Positions 40,666-48,873 of a stretch of DNA of 64,000 bases are shown in pieces. Position 1 is the first letter of the stretch, and each line of letters starts with the position of its first letter. Both the position numbers and the translations under genes were made by a program. Source of the stretch: Opitutus terrae PB90-1 (lineage in GTDB: Bacteria; Verrucomicrobiota; Verrucomicrobiia; Opitutales; Opitutaceae); the NCBI RefSeq assembly GCF_000019965.1, contig NC_010571.1, positions 3,295,001 through 3,359,000 on the forward strand. Reading direction: 5' to 3'. A model generated the notes under the pieces. That model was not told where the DNA came from, searched no databases, and was given only the letters and a program-made list of their open reading frames with translations.

Positions 40666-40830
40666 GCCTGCCTCCGCGTTGAAGATGCCGACCCGTATTT
40701 CCACCATCTCCAAGCAAAAGGAGCCGATTTGCTTTCGGCGATATCAGACAAGCCGTGGCGCATGCGCGAGTTTGGTGTTCGGACTCCCGATGGTCATCAA
40801 ATCATGATCGGCCACTCCCTGGGTGATTAG
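40657..40830 (+). pseudogene. C-terminal fragment of a VOC/glyoxalase-like gene
   Basis: An in-frame run without start codon from 40657 to TAG at 40828-40830 reads SYFACLRVEDADPYFHHLQ, AKGADLLSAISDKPWRMREF, GVRTPDGHQIMIGH. This is the second half of a vicinal-oxygen-chelate domain, with the typical 'MREFGVRTPDGH' pattern. A TGA stop and interspersed repeat 1 lie directly upstream, so the 5' half was lost at the repeat. It may be the remnant of a further cassette gene. Confidence 0.65.
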
Positions 40831-40943
40831 CCCGGAGCGATCTGGGCCTCATTGAGCCGGAGCCACGGGCGGGACGCCCATGCCACAAGTTAGCGCAGCC
40901 GCGAAATCGACGCGCGGGTGTGCGGCGGTGAGGCTCGCGGGGC

Positions 40944-42371
40944 ATGGATCTCCAGCCGGCCGCAACTTCACCGCAAGCACCCACGGACCTGAAGGGCTTC
41001 TACAAGCTCTCGCGCCTCACTCGCATCGGCTTCGGTGCCGGCGATCTCGCGCAGAACCTGATCTACCAGACGGTCGCCACGTATCTGCTGTTTTTCTACA
41101 CGAATGTGTTCGGAATCAGCCCGGGCGCCGCGGCCTTCATGTTCCTGGTGGTGCGGGTGATCGACGTGCTCTGGGATCCCTTCGTCGGCGCGTTCGTCGA
41201 CAAGCGCAATCCGCGTCTGGGAAAATACCGCGCCTACCTGATCATCGGAGGCATCCCATTGAGCGGGCTGGCGATCCTGTCGTTCTGGAACGGTTTCTCG
41301 GGCCAGCTGTGGTATGCCTACGTCACGTACGTCACGCTTTCGCTGTGCTACACGCTGGTCAACGTGCCCTACGGGGCATTGAACGCTTCGCTGACGCGCG
41401 ACACCGATGAGATCACCAAGCTGACGTCGACGCGCATGTTCATGGCGAACCTGGGCGGGTTGGCGGTGCAGTTTGGCGTGCCGGCGACGATCCAGCACTT
41501 CGCTCCCAACCACGACTGGTCGCAGCCCGCGGCCGCGCCGGTGTGGTTTGCGGTGATGTCGGTTTACGCGGTCGTCGGATTCGGGCTCCTGATCTATTGC
41601 TTCACCCAGACGCGAGAGCGGGTGGTGATGGATTCCGCGAAGGTCGACGCGGTGAAGTATTCGGACCTGTTCACCGAGTTTGTCCGCAACCGGCCGCTGC
41701 GGGTGCTGGCGTTTTTCTTCATCACGGCCTTCGCCATGATGGCGGTCGGCAATTCCGCCTCCGCGTACTACATGCAGTACAACATCGGCAACGCGCAGGC
41801 GCTGCCGGTCTTCAACGCGCTGAGCTCCATCCCCGCCTTCATCTTCATGCCGCTGGTGCCGGCCATCAAACGCGCGATCGGCAAGAAACGGATGTTCTAC
41901 GTCTTTCTGACGATCGCCATCGTCGGAATGGCCATGCTGTATGTCACCTCGACAGTGCCGGCACTGAAGAGCCAGCTGTGGCTGGTCTATCTCGCACAAT
42001 TTGTGAAATCGACCGGCGTGATCGTGGCGACCGGCTACATGTGGGCGCTGGTGCCGGAAGTGATCTCCTTCGGCGAATGGAAGACGGGCAAACGCATCTC
42101 CGGCGTGGTCAACGCGCTGACCGGTATCTTCTTCAAAGCCGGTTTCGCGCTGGGTGGCGTCATCCCGGGTGTGGTTCTGTCACTGACGCACTTCGACGCG
42201 CACAGCGCGCAGCAGTCGGTCGCGGCGCAGCAGGGCATCCTGTGGCTCGTGGTGGTCATCCCGGCGATCCTGCTCGGCGTCGCGATGTACATCATCTCGA
42301 ACTACGAGCTTGAGGACGACACGATCGACCGGATCAACCGGGAGATCGAAGCGCGGCACAGCGCGGGTTGA
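40944..42371 (+). CDS. GPH-family sugar:cation symporter (MelB-like MFS transporter)
   Basis: 475 residues from ATG at 40944. Glycoside-pentoside-hexuronide:cation symporter architecture: twelve predicted membrane helices in two halves. Signature patterns: RIGFGAGDLAQNLIYQTVATYLLFF near the start; VVRVIDVLWDPFVGAFVDKRNPRLGKYRAYLI, containing the 'D-x-x-x-D-P-x-G' cation site of the family; and YGALNASLTRDTDEITKLTSTRMF. It imports an oligosaccharide or glycoside with Na+ or H+. No glycosidase lies beside it, so the substrate is unknown. Confidence 0.9.
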   Translation: MDLQPAATSPQAPTDLKGFYKLSRLTRIGFGAGDLAQNLIYQTVATYLLFFYTNVFGISPGAAAFMFLVVRVIDVLWDPFVGAFVDKRNPRLGKYRAYLIIGGIPLSGLAILSFWNGFSGQLWYAYVTYVTLSLCYTLVNVPYGALNASLTRDTDEITKLTSTRMFMANLGGLAVQFGVPATIQHFAPNHDWSQPAAAPVWFAVMSVYAVVGFGLLIYCFTQTRERVVMDSAKVDAVKYSDLFTEFVRNRPLRVLAFFFITAFAMMAVGNSASAYYMQYNIGNAQALPVFNALSSIPAFIFMPLVPAIKRAIGKKRMFYVFLTIAIVGMAMLYVTSTVPALKSQLWLVYLAQFVKSTGVIVATGYMWALVPEVISFGEWKTGKRISGVVNALTGIFFKAGFALGGVIPGVVLSLTHFDAHSAQQSVAAQQGILWLVVVIPAILLGVAMYIISNYELEDDTIDRINREIEARHSAG

Positions 42372-42762
42372 CGGCTCGGGCGGTTGTTTCCCGGTAGGGC
42401 GGCCGTTGGCGTCTGGCCCGCCTCCCGGTAGGGCCGCCGTTTACCGGCAGCCGGGAAGGCGTGGGGGGACGACAAAGGTGTTTCCCGGCTCTACGCAGCC
42501 TAAAACGCGAGCAGGTCGGTTCCAGCATGGCAACAAGAGGGTCACAAGAGGGATTCCCCTCGTCAGAATCGAGCCTCGGACCGGGTCGGCCGGGCGTGTT
42601 GAGCGGCAATGGGTGGATGGGCTTACCCTTGTAAGCCTGCGCGGTGAGCGGGCGCCCGGCTGGCGCTTTCGACAGGCTCACCGCAGGCGGATTCGACAAG
42701 CTCACCGCAGGTGAACGCCGGCCCGACGGAGGCGGACGAGGGGCGTCCGCGCTCCCATGGAC
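42372..42762. repeat. Intergenic repeats between symporter and 11-heme cytochrome
   Basis: 391 bases. Two copies of CCCGGTAGGGCGGCCGTT-like sequence lie near 42390-42445. Two direct copies of TTCGACAGGCTCACCGCAGG (second with one change) are at 42668-42687 and 42692-42711. No gene is supported. Confidence 0.6.
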
Positions 42763-44952
42763 TCAATGGCCGAGCCGCGAGATCATCGCGTAGACGATCA
42801 ACACGAGGAGCACGAGACCGGTGCCGAAGAACAGGAAGCCAAAGCTCTTCGCGATCTTCTTTCGACCTTCCCAATCATCCTTTACGCGATGGTCGTCGAG
42901 CCGGCCTTCGGAGAGGAGCCGGTCGTACCAGCGCTTCCGCTCGTGGATCATCTCGGTCTTGGAGATGCGGCCCGAGAAGATGACGGTGTCCATCGGGAAC
43001 TTCTCGATGCGGAAATGCGTGTTGAAGAAATGGAAGGTGAAGATGAACCCGGCGGCGAGCAGCGCTTCGTCGGAGTGGATCACGAGCGCGATGTTGATCA
43101 TCCAACCCGGCAGGAAGAGTGTGAAGACCTTCGGGAACCACATGATCAAGCCGGACACGCCGATCATGAAGACGCCCCAGAACACCGCGAAGTAGTCGAA
43201 GCGCTCCCAGTAGGTCCAGCGGTCGAACTGCGGTCGCGGGCCTTTGCCGAAGAACCATTTCTGGTGCGCGACGAAGTCACGCCAGTCCTGCATCGACGGC
43301 ACCATCGAGTCGGGCCCGAAGACCGCCTGGATGAGCCGGCGGAACTCGAAGCGGCCCGTCTCCGGATTGCGCAAGCCCTTGCGCTTGCGCCAGAGCGAGG
43401 CGACCAGCTCGCCGAGGTGCAGCACGAAGTAGGCGAAGGTGACGATCGCGCCGAAATGGTGCAGCGAGCGCGCCACGGCGGCGCCGCCCATGACGTTGAA
43501 GATCATTCTGGCCCAATCCGTGTAGTAGAACTTGAGCGGCATGCCGGTGATCACGAGCAGCAGGAAGCTCGTCACCACCATCAGGTGCAGGAAGCGTTCG
43601 AACGGCGTGAACCGCGTGAACTGCACGTCGTCCGCATGCTGCTGGACGATCGCTTCGCGGAAGGTCTTCGAGTCCGTAAGATAGAGGTAGATCGAACGGA
43701 ACAGCCAGAACAGCGTGTGGACGCCGAAGAAGGCGAACACGCCGATCAGCAGCGTCGTCATGAAGAGGAACACCTTGTTCAGCGCGCCATAGTTTTTCGC
43801 GTCGAGCGGATTGGCGTGCGGTTGGTATTCGGCGAACTTCGCGTTCGCGCCGGTGTGGCACTGCTGACATGTGCCCACGATCTTCTCCTTCGAGAGTCGG
43901 GAGCGCGGATCGCTGACCGGGAAGACATCGTGGTGGCCATGGCAGTCGTAGCACGCCGCCACATCGGGCGCGACGTTGGGCTGACCGAGCGCCATCGCCT
44001 TGCCGTGATAGGTGTCGCGGTAATGCGTGAGCCGGTCTTCGTGGCACTTGCCGCAGCTCTGGTCGCTCCCGGCCTTGAAGTGCGCGGTCGAAGGTTTCTC
44101 GATGTCGTGTGCGGTGTGACAGTCGGTGCAGACCGCCACCTGCTTGTCGCCCTTGGCGAGCAACTGCCCGTGGACGCTCGCGTTGTAGGTGGCTTCGATG
44201 CCGACGTGGCAGGTGCCGCAGGTCTGCGCGATGTTCGCGTGATTGGAGTGGGAGTCCTTGTCGATGCTCCGCTTGATGTCGTGCGTGCCGTGGCAGTCGT
44301 TGCAGGACGGGGCGACGATCAGGCCCATCTGCGTGAGCGCCCGGCCGTGGATGCTGTCGAGGTAGTGCCCGGCAGCTTCCTGCTGACCGATGCGGTATTC
44401 CTTCGTGAGCTTCGGGTTGTCGTGACAGGTCGCGCAGGTCTGCGGGAGGTTCAGCTTGAACACGGGCGAATCCGCCTGCTTCACCGGCACCATTTCGTGC
44501 GTGCCGTGGCAGCTCGCGCACGACGCGGCATCCGACGAGCCCATCTTGTGGCTCATCCCGTGAATGCTGGTCGCGTATTGGGCCACCGCGTCCTGGTGGC
44601 AGGTGGCACATTGCGCGGGCGCCAGCTTGGACGGGTGCTGCGGGTCGGTGATGTCGGCGTGGCAGTCGACGCAGTTCAGCTTGCCGTGGACTGATTTCTC
44701 AAAGAGTTCCGGCCGGACGCCCACCCAGCGCTTGGGTTCACCTTTTTTCGGCGAAATGAACTCCGCCTCGTGACAATCCAGGCACTCGCTGTTCGGGACG
44801 ACCGCGGCTTTTTCGGCGATCACGGGCGGCTCATCCGCCGCCGCAGCCGCCGCTGCGGGGGCGGCCGTGGTGGGCTCCGGCTCTGCCGCCAGCAGGAACG
44901 GCGCAAAGACGGTCAGGGCGAGCACGAGGAACCACGGACGCGAGGATCTCAT
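42763..44952 (-). CDS. Eleven-heme cytochrome c fused to a cytochrome b561/FdnI-type membrane domain
   Basis: 729 residues from ATG at 44952. A signal peptide (MRSSRPWFLVLALTVFAPFLLA) is followed by an Ala/Pro linker, then a periplasmic domain with eleven CXXCH haem sites (CLDCH, CVDCH, CATCH, CASCH, CATCH, CNDCH, CGTCH, CTDCH, CGKCH, CYDCH, CQQCH) between about 57 and 365. The C-terminal part (about 390-729) has about five membrane helices with His residues in RFLHLMVV, LHHFGAIV and FTFHFFNTHF, like the b-type gamma subunit of formate dehydrogenase. It can pass electrons between quinone and periplasmic cytochromes in one polypeptide. A TGCGCA pair lies 62 bases upstream. Confidence 0.88.
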   Translation of the reverse strand: MRSSRPWFLVLALTVFAPFLLAAEPEPTTAAPAAAAAAADEPPVIAEKAAVVPNSECLDCHEAEFISPKKGEPKRWVGVRPELFEKSVHGKLNCVDCHADITDPQHPSKLAPAQCATCHQDAVAQYATSIHGMSHKMGSSDAASCASCHGTHEMVPVKQADSPVFKLNLPQTCATCHDNPKLTKEYRIGQQEAAGHYLDSIHGRALTQMGLIVAPSCNDCHGTHDIKRSIDKDSHSNHANIAQTCGTCHVGIEATYNASVHGQLLAKGDKQVAVCTDCHTAHDIEKPSTAHFKAGSDQSCGKCHEDRLTHYRDTYHGKAMALGQPNVAPDVAACYDCHGHHDVFPVSDPRSRLSKEKIVGTCQQCHTGANAKFAEYQPHANPLDAKNYGALNKVFLFMTTLLIGVFAFFGVHTLFWLFRSIYLYLTDSKTFREAIVQQHADDVQFTRFTPFERFLHLMVVTSFLLLVITGMPLKFYYTDWARMIFNVMGGAAVARSLHHFGAIVTFAYFVLHLGELVASLWRKRKGLRNPETGRFEFRRLIQAVFGPDSMVPSMQDWRDFVAHQKWFFGKGPRPQFDRWTYWERFDYFAVFWGVFMIGVSGLIMWFPKVFTLFLPGWMINIALVIHSDEALLAAGFIFTFHFFNTHFRIEKFPMDTVIFSGRISKTEMIHERKRWYDRLLSEGRLDDHRVKDDWEGRKKIAKSFGFLFFGTGLVLLVLIVYAMISRLGH

Positions 44953-45108
44953 AGAGGGCCCTGGCAGTCTGCCCGGATTCCCGCCACTGGTCTGCGCGCA
45001 CGTTGCGCGTTGATGCGCAAAATTTGGCGATGGCGCTGCGCATTCATTGCAGCGGCGCTCGCAACTTCCGCACAGCCCGTGCTGCGCATCGGTTGGCCGA
45101 CAGGCCAA
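44953..45108. promoter_or_regulatory. Upstream region of the 11-heme cytochrome with TGCGCA pair
   Basis: TGCGCA at 45014-45019 and 45037-45042, 17 bases apart; the spacer contains TTTGGCG right after the first site, as at 22711-22737 (minus strand) and 24953. Further TGCGCG half-sites are near 44992 and 45004. Proposed operator shared by the cytochrome genes. Confidence 0.5.
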
Positions 45109-48100
45109 TCAGGACGTTGACTGCCGGGCGGCGGTGGAGCCGATCGTCAGCGGAAGCTCGAGCGTGAACATGGCGCCTTGCCCGACACCCTCGCTGTGCG
45201 CCTCGAGCGAGCCGCCCAGTTCCTTCGCCGCGAGCGCCGAGCTGTGCAGGCCGAAGCCGTGTCCTTCCTTTTTCGTGGTGAAACCGTGGCTGAAGATCCG
45301 CGTGCGGTTCTCGGTCGCGATGCCCACGCCATTGTCGATCACGGCCACGCGGATGCGGGCGTCGTCCTCCGTGATCCGGATCGTGATTTGGCGCTCGGCC
45401 TGCTTGGTATCGCGACAAGCGTCCTTGGCGTTGTTGATCAGGTTCAGCAGGACCTGCATCAGCCGGTGCCGATCGCTCACCAGCACGGGCCGCGCGCAGA
45501 AATCGCGCACCGCGGCGATCCCGTAGCGCTGAAACGCGTTCTGGCTCATCCGGAGCGCGTCCTCGACCAGTGGAATGAGATCGATCTCCTCCGTCACGCC
45601 CGAGATCCTCGCATAGTTCTGCTGCATCGTGACGATTTCCTTGATGTGATCGATGTTGCGGCGGACGAGCTCGAGTTCCTCGACGATCTTCTGCTGCTCG
45701 GTGACGAGTTCGCCGCTCAACGCGCCGAGATAGGCGGGGATTTTTCGGCCGCGGGCATCAGAGGTGAGGAATTCGCTCAGGTTGCCGCTGTGCTCCTGGA
45801 GCAGGTCCACGATGCGTGCGAGATTGACCGCTTTGGAGCGCCGCACGTGGTCGGCCGCCATGGAAGCGGACACGTTCACGCTGTTGAGCACGTTGCCGAC
45901 GTTGTGGAGCACGCCGGTGGCGACCTCGGCCATGCCTGCCTTGCGCGAGATGGTGAGCAGCTGGTTGTTCAACTCCTCGCGCTCCGCCTCGACCTCCTTG
46001 CGTTCCGTGATGTCCTGCGAAATGCCGATCAACCCGACGATCTGGCCGCGGCGATCGCGCAACGGCACCTTCGTGGTCGCCAGCCAGCAGGGATGACCGT
46101 TGATGCTGCTGGGCTCCTCATGCAGGATAAGCGGCTCACCCGTCTGCAACACGCGCTGATCGTCCTCCGCGTAGCGTTCGGCGATCTCGCGTGGGTAAAT
46201 GTCGAAGTCGGTGCGGCCGACGACGGCGAGCCCGTCGTCCACGCCGAGCAGCCGCGCATGCGGCGCGTTGCTGACCACGAACTTCCCGAGGGCGTTCTTG
46301 ACGTAGAGGTAGACGGGCAGGTTGTCGATCAGCGTGCGGAGCAGCTTGCGCTCCTCGGCGAGGACTTCCTCGGACCGCTGGCGCTCGCCGATCTCGAGTC
46401 GCAGATCCTGCGTGCGCGCCGCCACGCGGGCCTCAAGATCGCTGTTCGCGCGCTGCAACGCGGTCTCGGCCCGATGCAGCTGGGAGTTTTTGCGGGCGAG
46501 GAGCGCGAGCGAAACCAGCGCGGTCGCGACGATTCCCAACAGCAGGGCGACAATCCACAGCACGCGCGAGGCTGTCCACCACGGCGGGCGCTCCAGCACC
46601 TGCACGTCCGCAGGGGACTGCAACTCGAGCCGGATGGCGTGCGGCTGCCGGTATTCGTCGAGCAGCACGCGATAGACCCCGGTGAGTTCGAGCAGACTGC
46701 CCAACTCGAGCGGCCGATCGCTCGGCCCGCTCCACGCCGCCTCAAACAGCGTGCGTCCGCGCTGGAGCTGGAGTTTGGTGTTTTCCGGCGTGGCGGCCTG
46801 GTCCAGCAGCCGGCCGCGCACGCTCACGCTGGTGCCGTCCAGCGCCGGGTTCGGCGGGTCGAGCTCGGTGAGCGCCACGGCGTGGGTCGCCGGTGCAGGG
46901 CCCGTGCCGGTGCGGTGATAAACCGCATCGCGCATGATCAACCGCATGCCCTCATGGCCGGGAAAGCCCACCACGTTGACGCGATCGCCGGGCTGCAGCG
47001 GATCCCGCTGCCGGCTGAGGACGAGCAGATGGTCGTCGCCCTCCTCGAGATAAAGTAAGACTCCGGGTCGATGCAGTGCGACGACGCCGGAAACCTGCAC
47101 GCGCCGGTGGAGCTGGCCGGCGGAGCCGATCTGCAGCAGGCTGCCAATGGGTTGTTTCGGAGTGGCGAAGAGGTCCGCGGGAGCGGGCTCGCGCACTTCG
47201 ATGAATTCCTGGCCAGGCACCCACAGCCGGGCGCCGACGAGTTGCCGGCGGTCGTTCACCACCACGTCGCACACCGCACGGAGATCGACCAGCGCACCCA
47301 CCAGCCCGTGGTCCGGCGGCAGTGCCGGCACATGCGCCACCAACTCACCGCCGGGCGTGGTGAGCTCGACCTGCGCCAACCCGTCGCGGGGTTCCTCGAC
47401 CGATCGCACATAGCCGCGGAGCTCGATCCACTCGCCATACTTGGTCCCCGCCAACGCCTGTTCGAAGGTCACCCGTTCCGGCGTGGGCAACGTCTGCCCG
47501 AGCCCGGTCGTCCATCGCTCCGCCGCAATGACCGGCGCGTAGTCGCCCGATTGGGTTGCGCCGGTGACGACCACGCCCATGGCCAGCTTCGGGCGCTCGA
47601 TCGAGGAATCCGGCGGCAGCTGCACCCGCACGCCGCCGGTGGCATCCTGCAGGAAGAACCAGCTGCCGGACGGATCGATCCAAGTGACGACGCCCTGCAG
47701 TTCGGCGGGATAACCGCGTGCGGCCTCGGCGGGTGCCAGCTGGCGAACCTGCTCGGTCATGCGAAGTCGCGCCTTCACCGCCCGCAGGCCAGGAGACAGC
47801 GGTTCGTTGACGGTCGCGGCACGTGGGCGGACTACGCTCCGCAGCAGGCGTGGTTCCACGCCGACGACGTCCGGATAGCCGATCGCCTCCACCTCGGCGC
47901 CGGTGGGGAGCACGTTCGGCTGACGCGTGAACAGCCGCACCTGTCCCGTTTCGTCCCGCACGGTCAGCGACTGCCCGGGCTCCTGCGCGCGCACCGTGCC
48001 TGCAATCCGGACCAGTTGATCCCGCGGAACGCGGCCCAGAGCCTCGATGTTCGTGCGGGTCAGCGTGAAGCGGTAGTCGTCGTCGAGCCACGACTGCAGC

Positions 48101-48873
48101 TCGATGTGGCTGGGGCTTACGATCCACATCTCGATGAAAGGCTGTTTCTGCGCCGTGTCGAATTTCGCGGCGAAGACGCCGCGCATCCGCACATACGCGC
48201 CGCGCCATTGGGGAATCGGCTGGCTCGCGTCGACGTGCACATGGGCGGTGAGCGACCAGTTGTCGCCGACGACGAGGAGTCGCTGGTGCGTCGCGTCGGA
48301 GTCGGCCTGCTCGGTGACGAGCCCCGTGGCGGTCACCAGCCGGAGGTTGAAATCGGCCGGTGCGGAAATCGAATCGGGGATCGCGCTCGGCGTGGGTGCG
48401 AACGGCCCGAGCGGTTTGATGGTGGTGCGTTCCCACACGATCTGCTGGCGGCCCGGACGCGCGACGCCGATGATTTCGAACTTCTCGCCGGAACGCAGCG
48501 GCAGGGGAATGCGGCCCGTATCCAGATAGCAACCGGCGCCGTCCCATTCGGCCCAGAGCACGTTCCATTCGGAGTCGTAGTAGTGGACGCCGATTTCCGC
48601 GTGGATCGGATATTCCCGATCGCCGGCCGTGCTGGTGAGTGTCCAGAACTCCGCACCGGTCGTGATCGTCGGCGGCGTCTCCTCGGCAGCCGGCAGGCGG
48701 GGCACGAAAAGGGCGAACGCCAGCGCGAACGCGAGCGTCTTGGCGATTAGGCGCGCGAGCTCCGCGCGGCGGCGCACACCTGGTGACTGCGGATTCCGCG
48801 TCGCCGGCGCCGCCGAAGCGCCCGCACGGGGTGGAGTTGCGGAGAGGTCGTGAGTGGCGTCCGCGTCGTTCAT
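45109..48873 (-). CDS. Large PAS sensor histidine kinase with multi-domain extracytoplasmic region
   Basis: 1254 residues from ATG at 48873. An N-terminal hydrophobic segment (about 42-62) precedes a long periplasmic region of repeated beta-rich (OB-fold-like) modules such as 'R(I/V)xGxVxxxxPGxxxxLxDxTGxVRL'. A membrane helix (about 770-793), a coiled coil, one PAS domain (about 845-965, ending ISQDITERKEVE), and a kinase core follow. The phospho-acceptor box is atypical: GVLHNVGNVLNSVNV (His about 989). The ATPase domain has NLINNAKDAC, DNGVGI and GHGFGLHSSA. Its start overlaps the stop of the next kinase by four bases. No response regulator is in the window. Confidence 0.88.
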   Translation of the reverse strand: MNDADATHDLSATPPRAGASAAPATRNPQSPGVRRRAELARLIAKTLAFALAFALFVPRLPAAEETPPTITTGAEFWTLTSTAGDREYPIHAEIGVHYYDSEWNVLWAEWDGAGCYLDTGRIPLPLRSGEKFEIIGVARPGRQQIVWERTTIKPLGPFAPTPSAIPDSISAPADFNLRLVTATGLVTEQADSDATHQRLLVVGDNWSLTAHVHVDASQPIPQWRGAYVRMRGVFAAKFDTAQKQPFIEMWIVSPSHIELQSWLDDDYRFTLTRTNIEALGRVPRDQLVRIAGTVRAQEPGQSLTVRDETGQVRLFTRQPNVLPTGAEVEAIGYPDVVGVEPRLLRSVVRPRAATVNEPLSPGLRAVKARLRMTEQVRQLAPAEAARGYPAELQGVVTWIDPSGSWFFLQDATGGVRVQLPPDSSIERPKLAMGVVVTGATQSGDYAPVIAAERWTTGLGQTLPTPERVTFEQALAGTKYGEWIELRGYVRSVEEPRDGLAQVELTTPGGELVAHVPALPPDHGLVGALVDLRAVCDVVVNDRRQLVGARLWVPGQEFIEVREPAPADLFATPKQPIGSLLQIGSAGQLHRRVQVSGVVALHRPGVLLYLEEGDDHLLVLSRQRDPLQPGDRVNVVGFPGHEGMRLIMRDAVYHRTGTGPAPATHAVALTELDPPNPALDGTSVSVRGRLLDQAATPENTKLQLQRGRTLFEAAWSGPSDRPLELGSLLELTGVYRVLLDEYRQPHAIRLELQSPADVQVLERPPWWTASRVLWIVALLLGIVATALVSLALLARKNSQLHRAETALQRANSDLEARVAARTQDLRLEIGERQRSEEVLAEERKLLRTLIDNLPVYLYVKNALGKFVVSNAPHARLLGVDDGLAVVGRTDFDIYPREIAERYAEDDQRVLQTGEPLILHEEPSSINGHPCWLATTKVPLRDRRGQIVGLIGISQDITERKEVEAEREELNNQLLTISRKAGMAEVATGVLHNVGNVLNSVNVSASMAADHVRRSKAVNLARIVDLLQEHSGNLSEFLTSDARGRKIPAYLGALSGELVTEQQKIVEELELVRRNIDHIKEIVTMQQNYARISGVTEEIDLIPLVEDALRMSQNAFQRYGIAAVRDFCARPVLVSDRHRLMQVLLNLINNAKDACRDTKQAERQITIRITEDDARIRVAVIDNGVGIATENRTRIFSHGFTTKKEGHGFGLHSSALAAKELGGSLEAHSEGVGQGAMFTLELPLTIGSTAARQSTS

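Noticed and set aside
42757-44694. 645-codon plus-strand frame opposite the 11-heme cytochrome
   Set aside because: Antisense shadow; the minus strand has eleven CXXCH motifs, a signal peptide and membrane helices.
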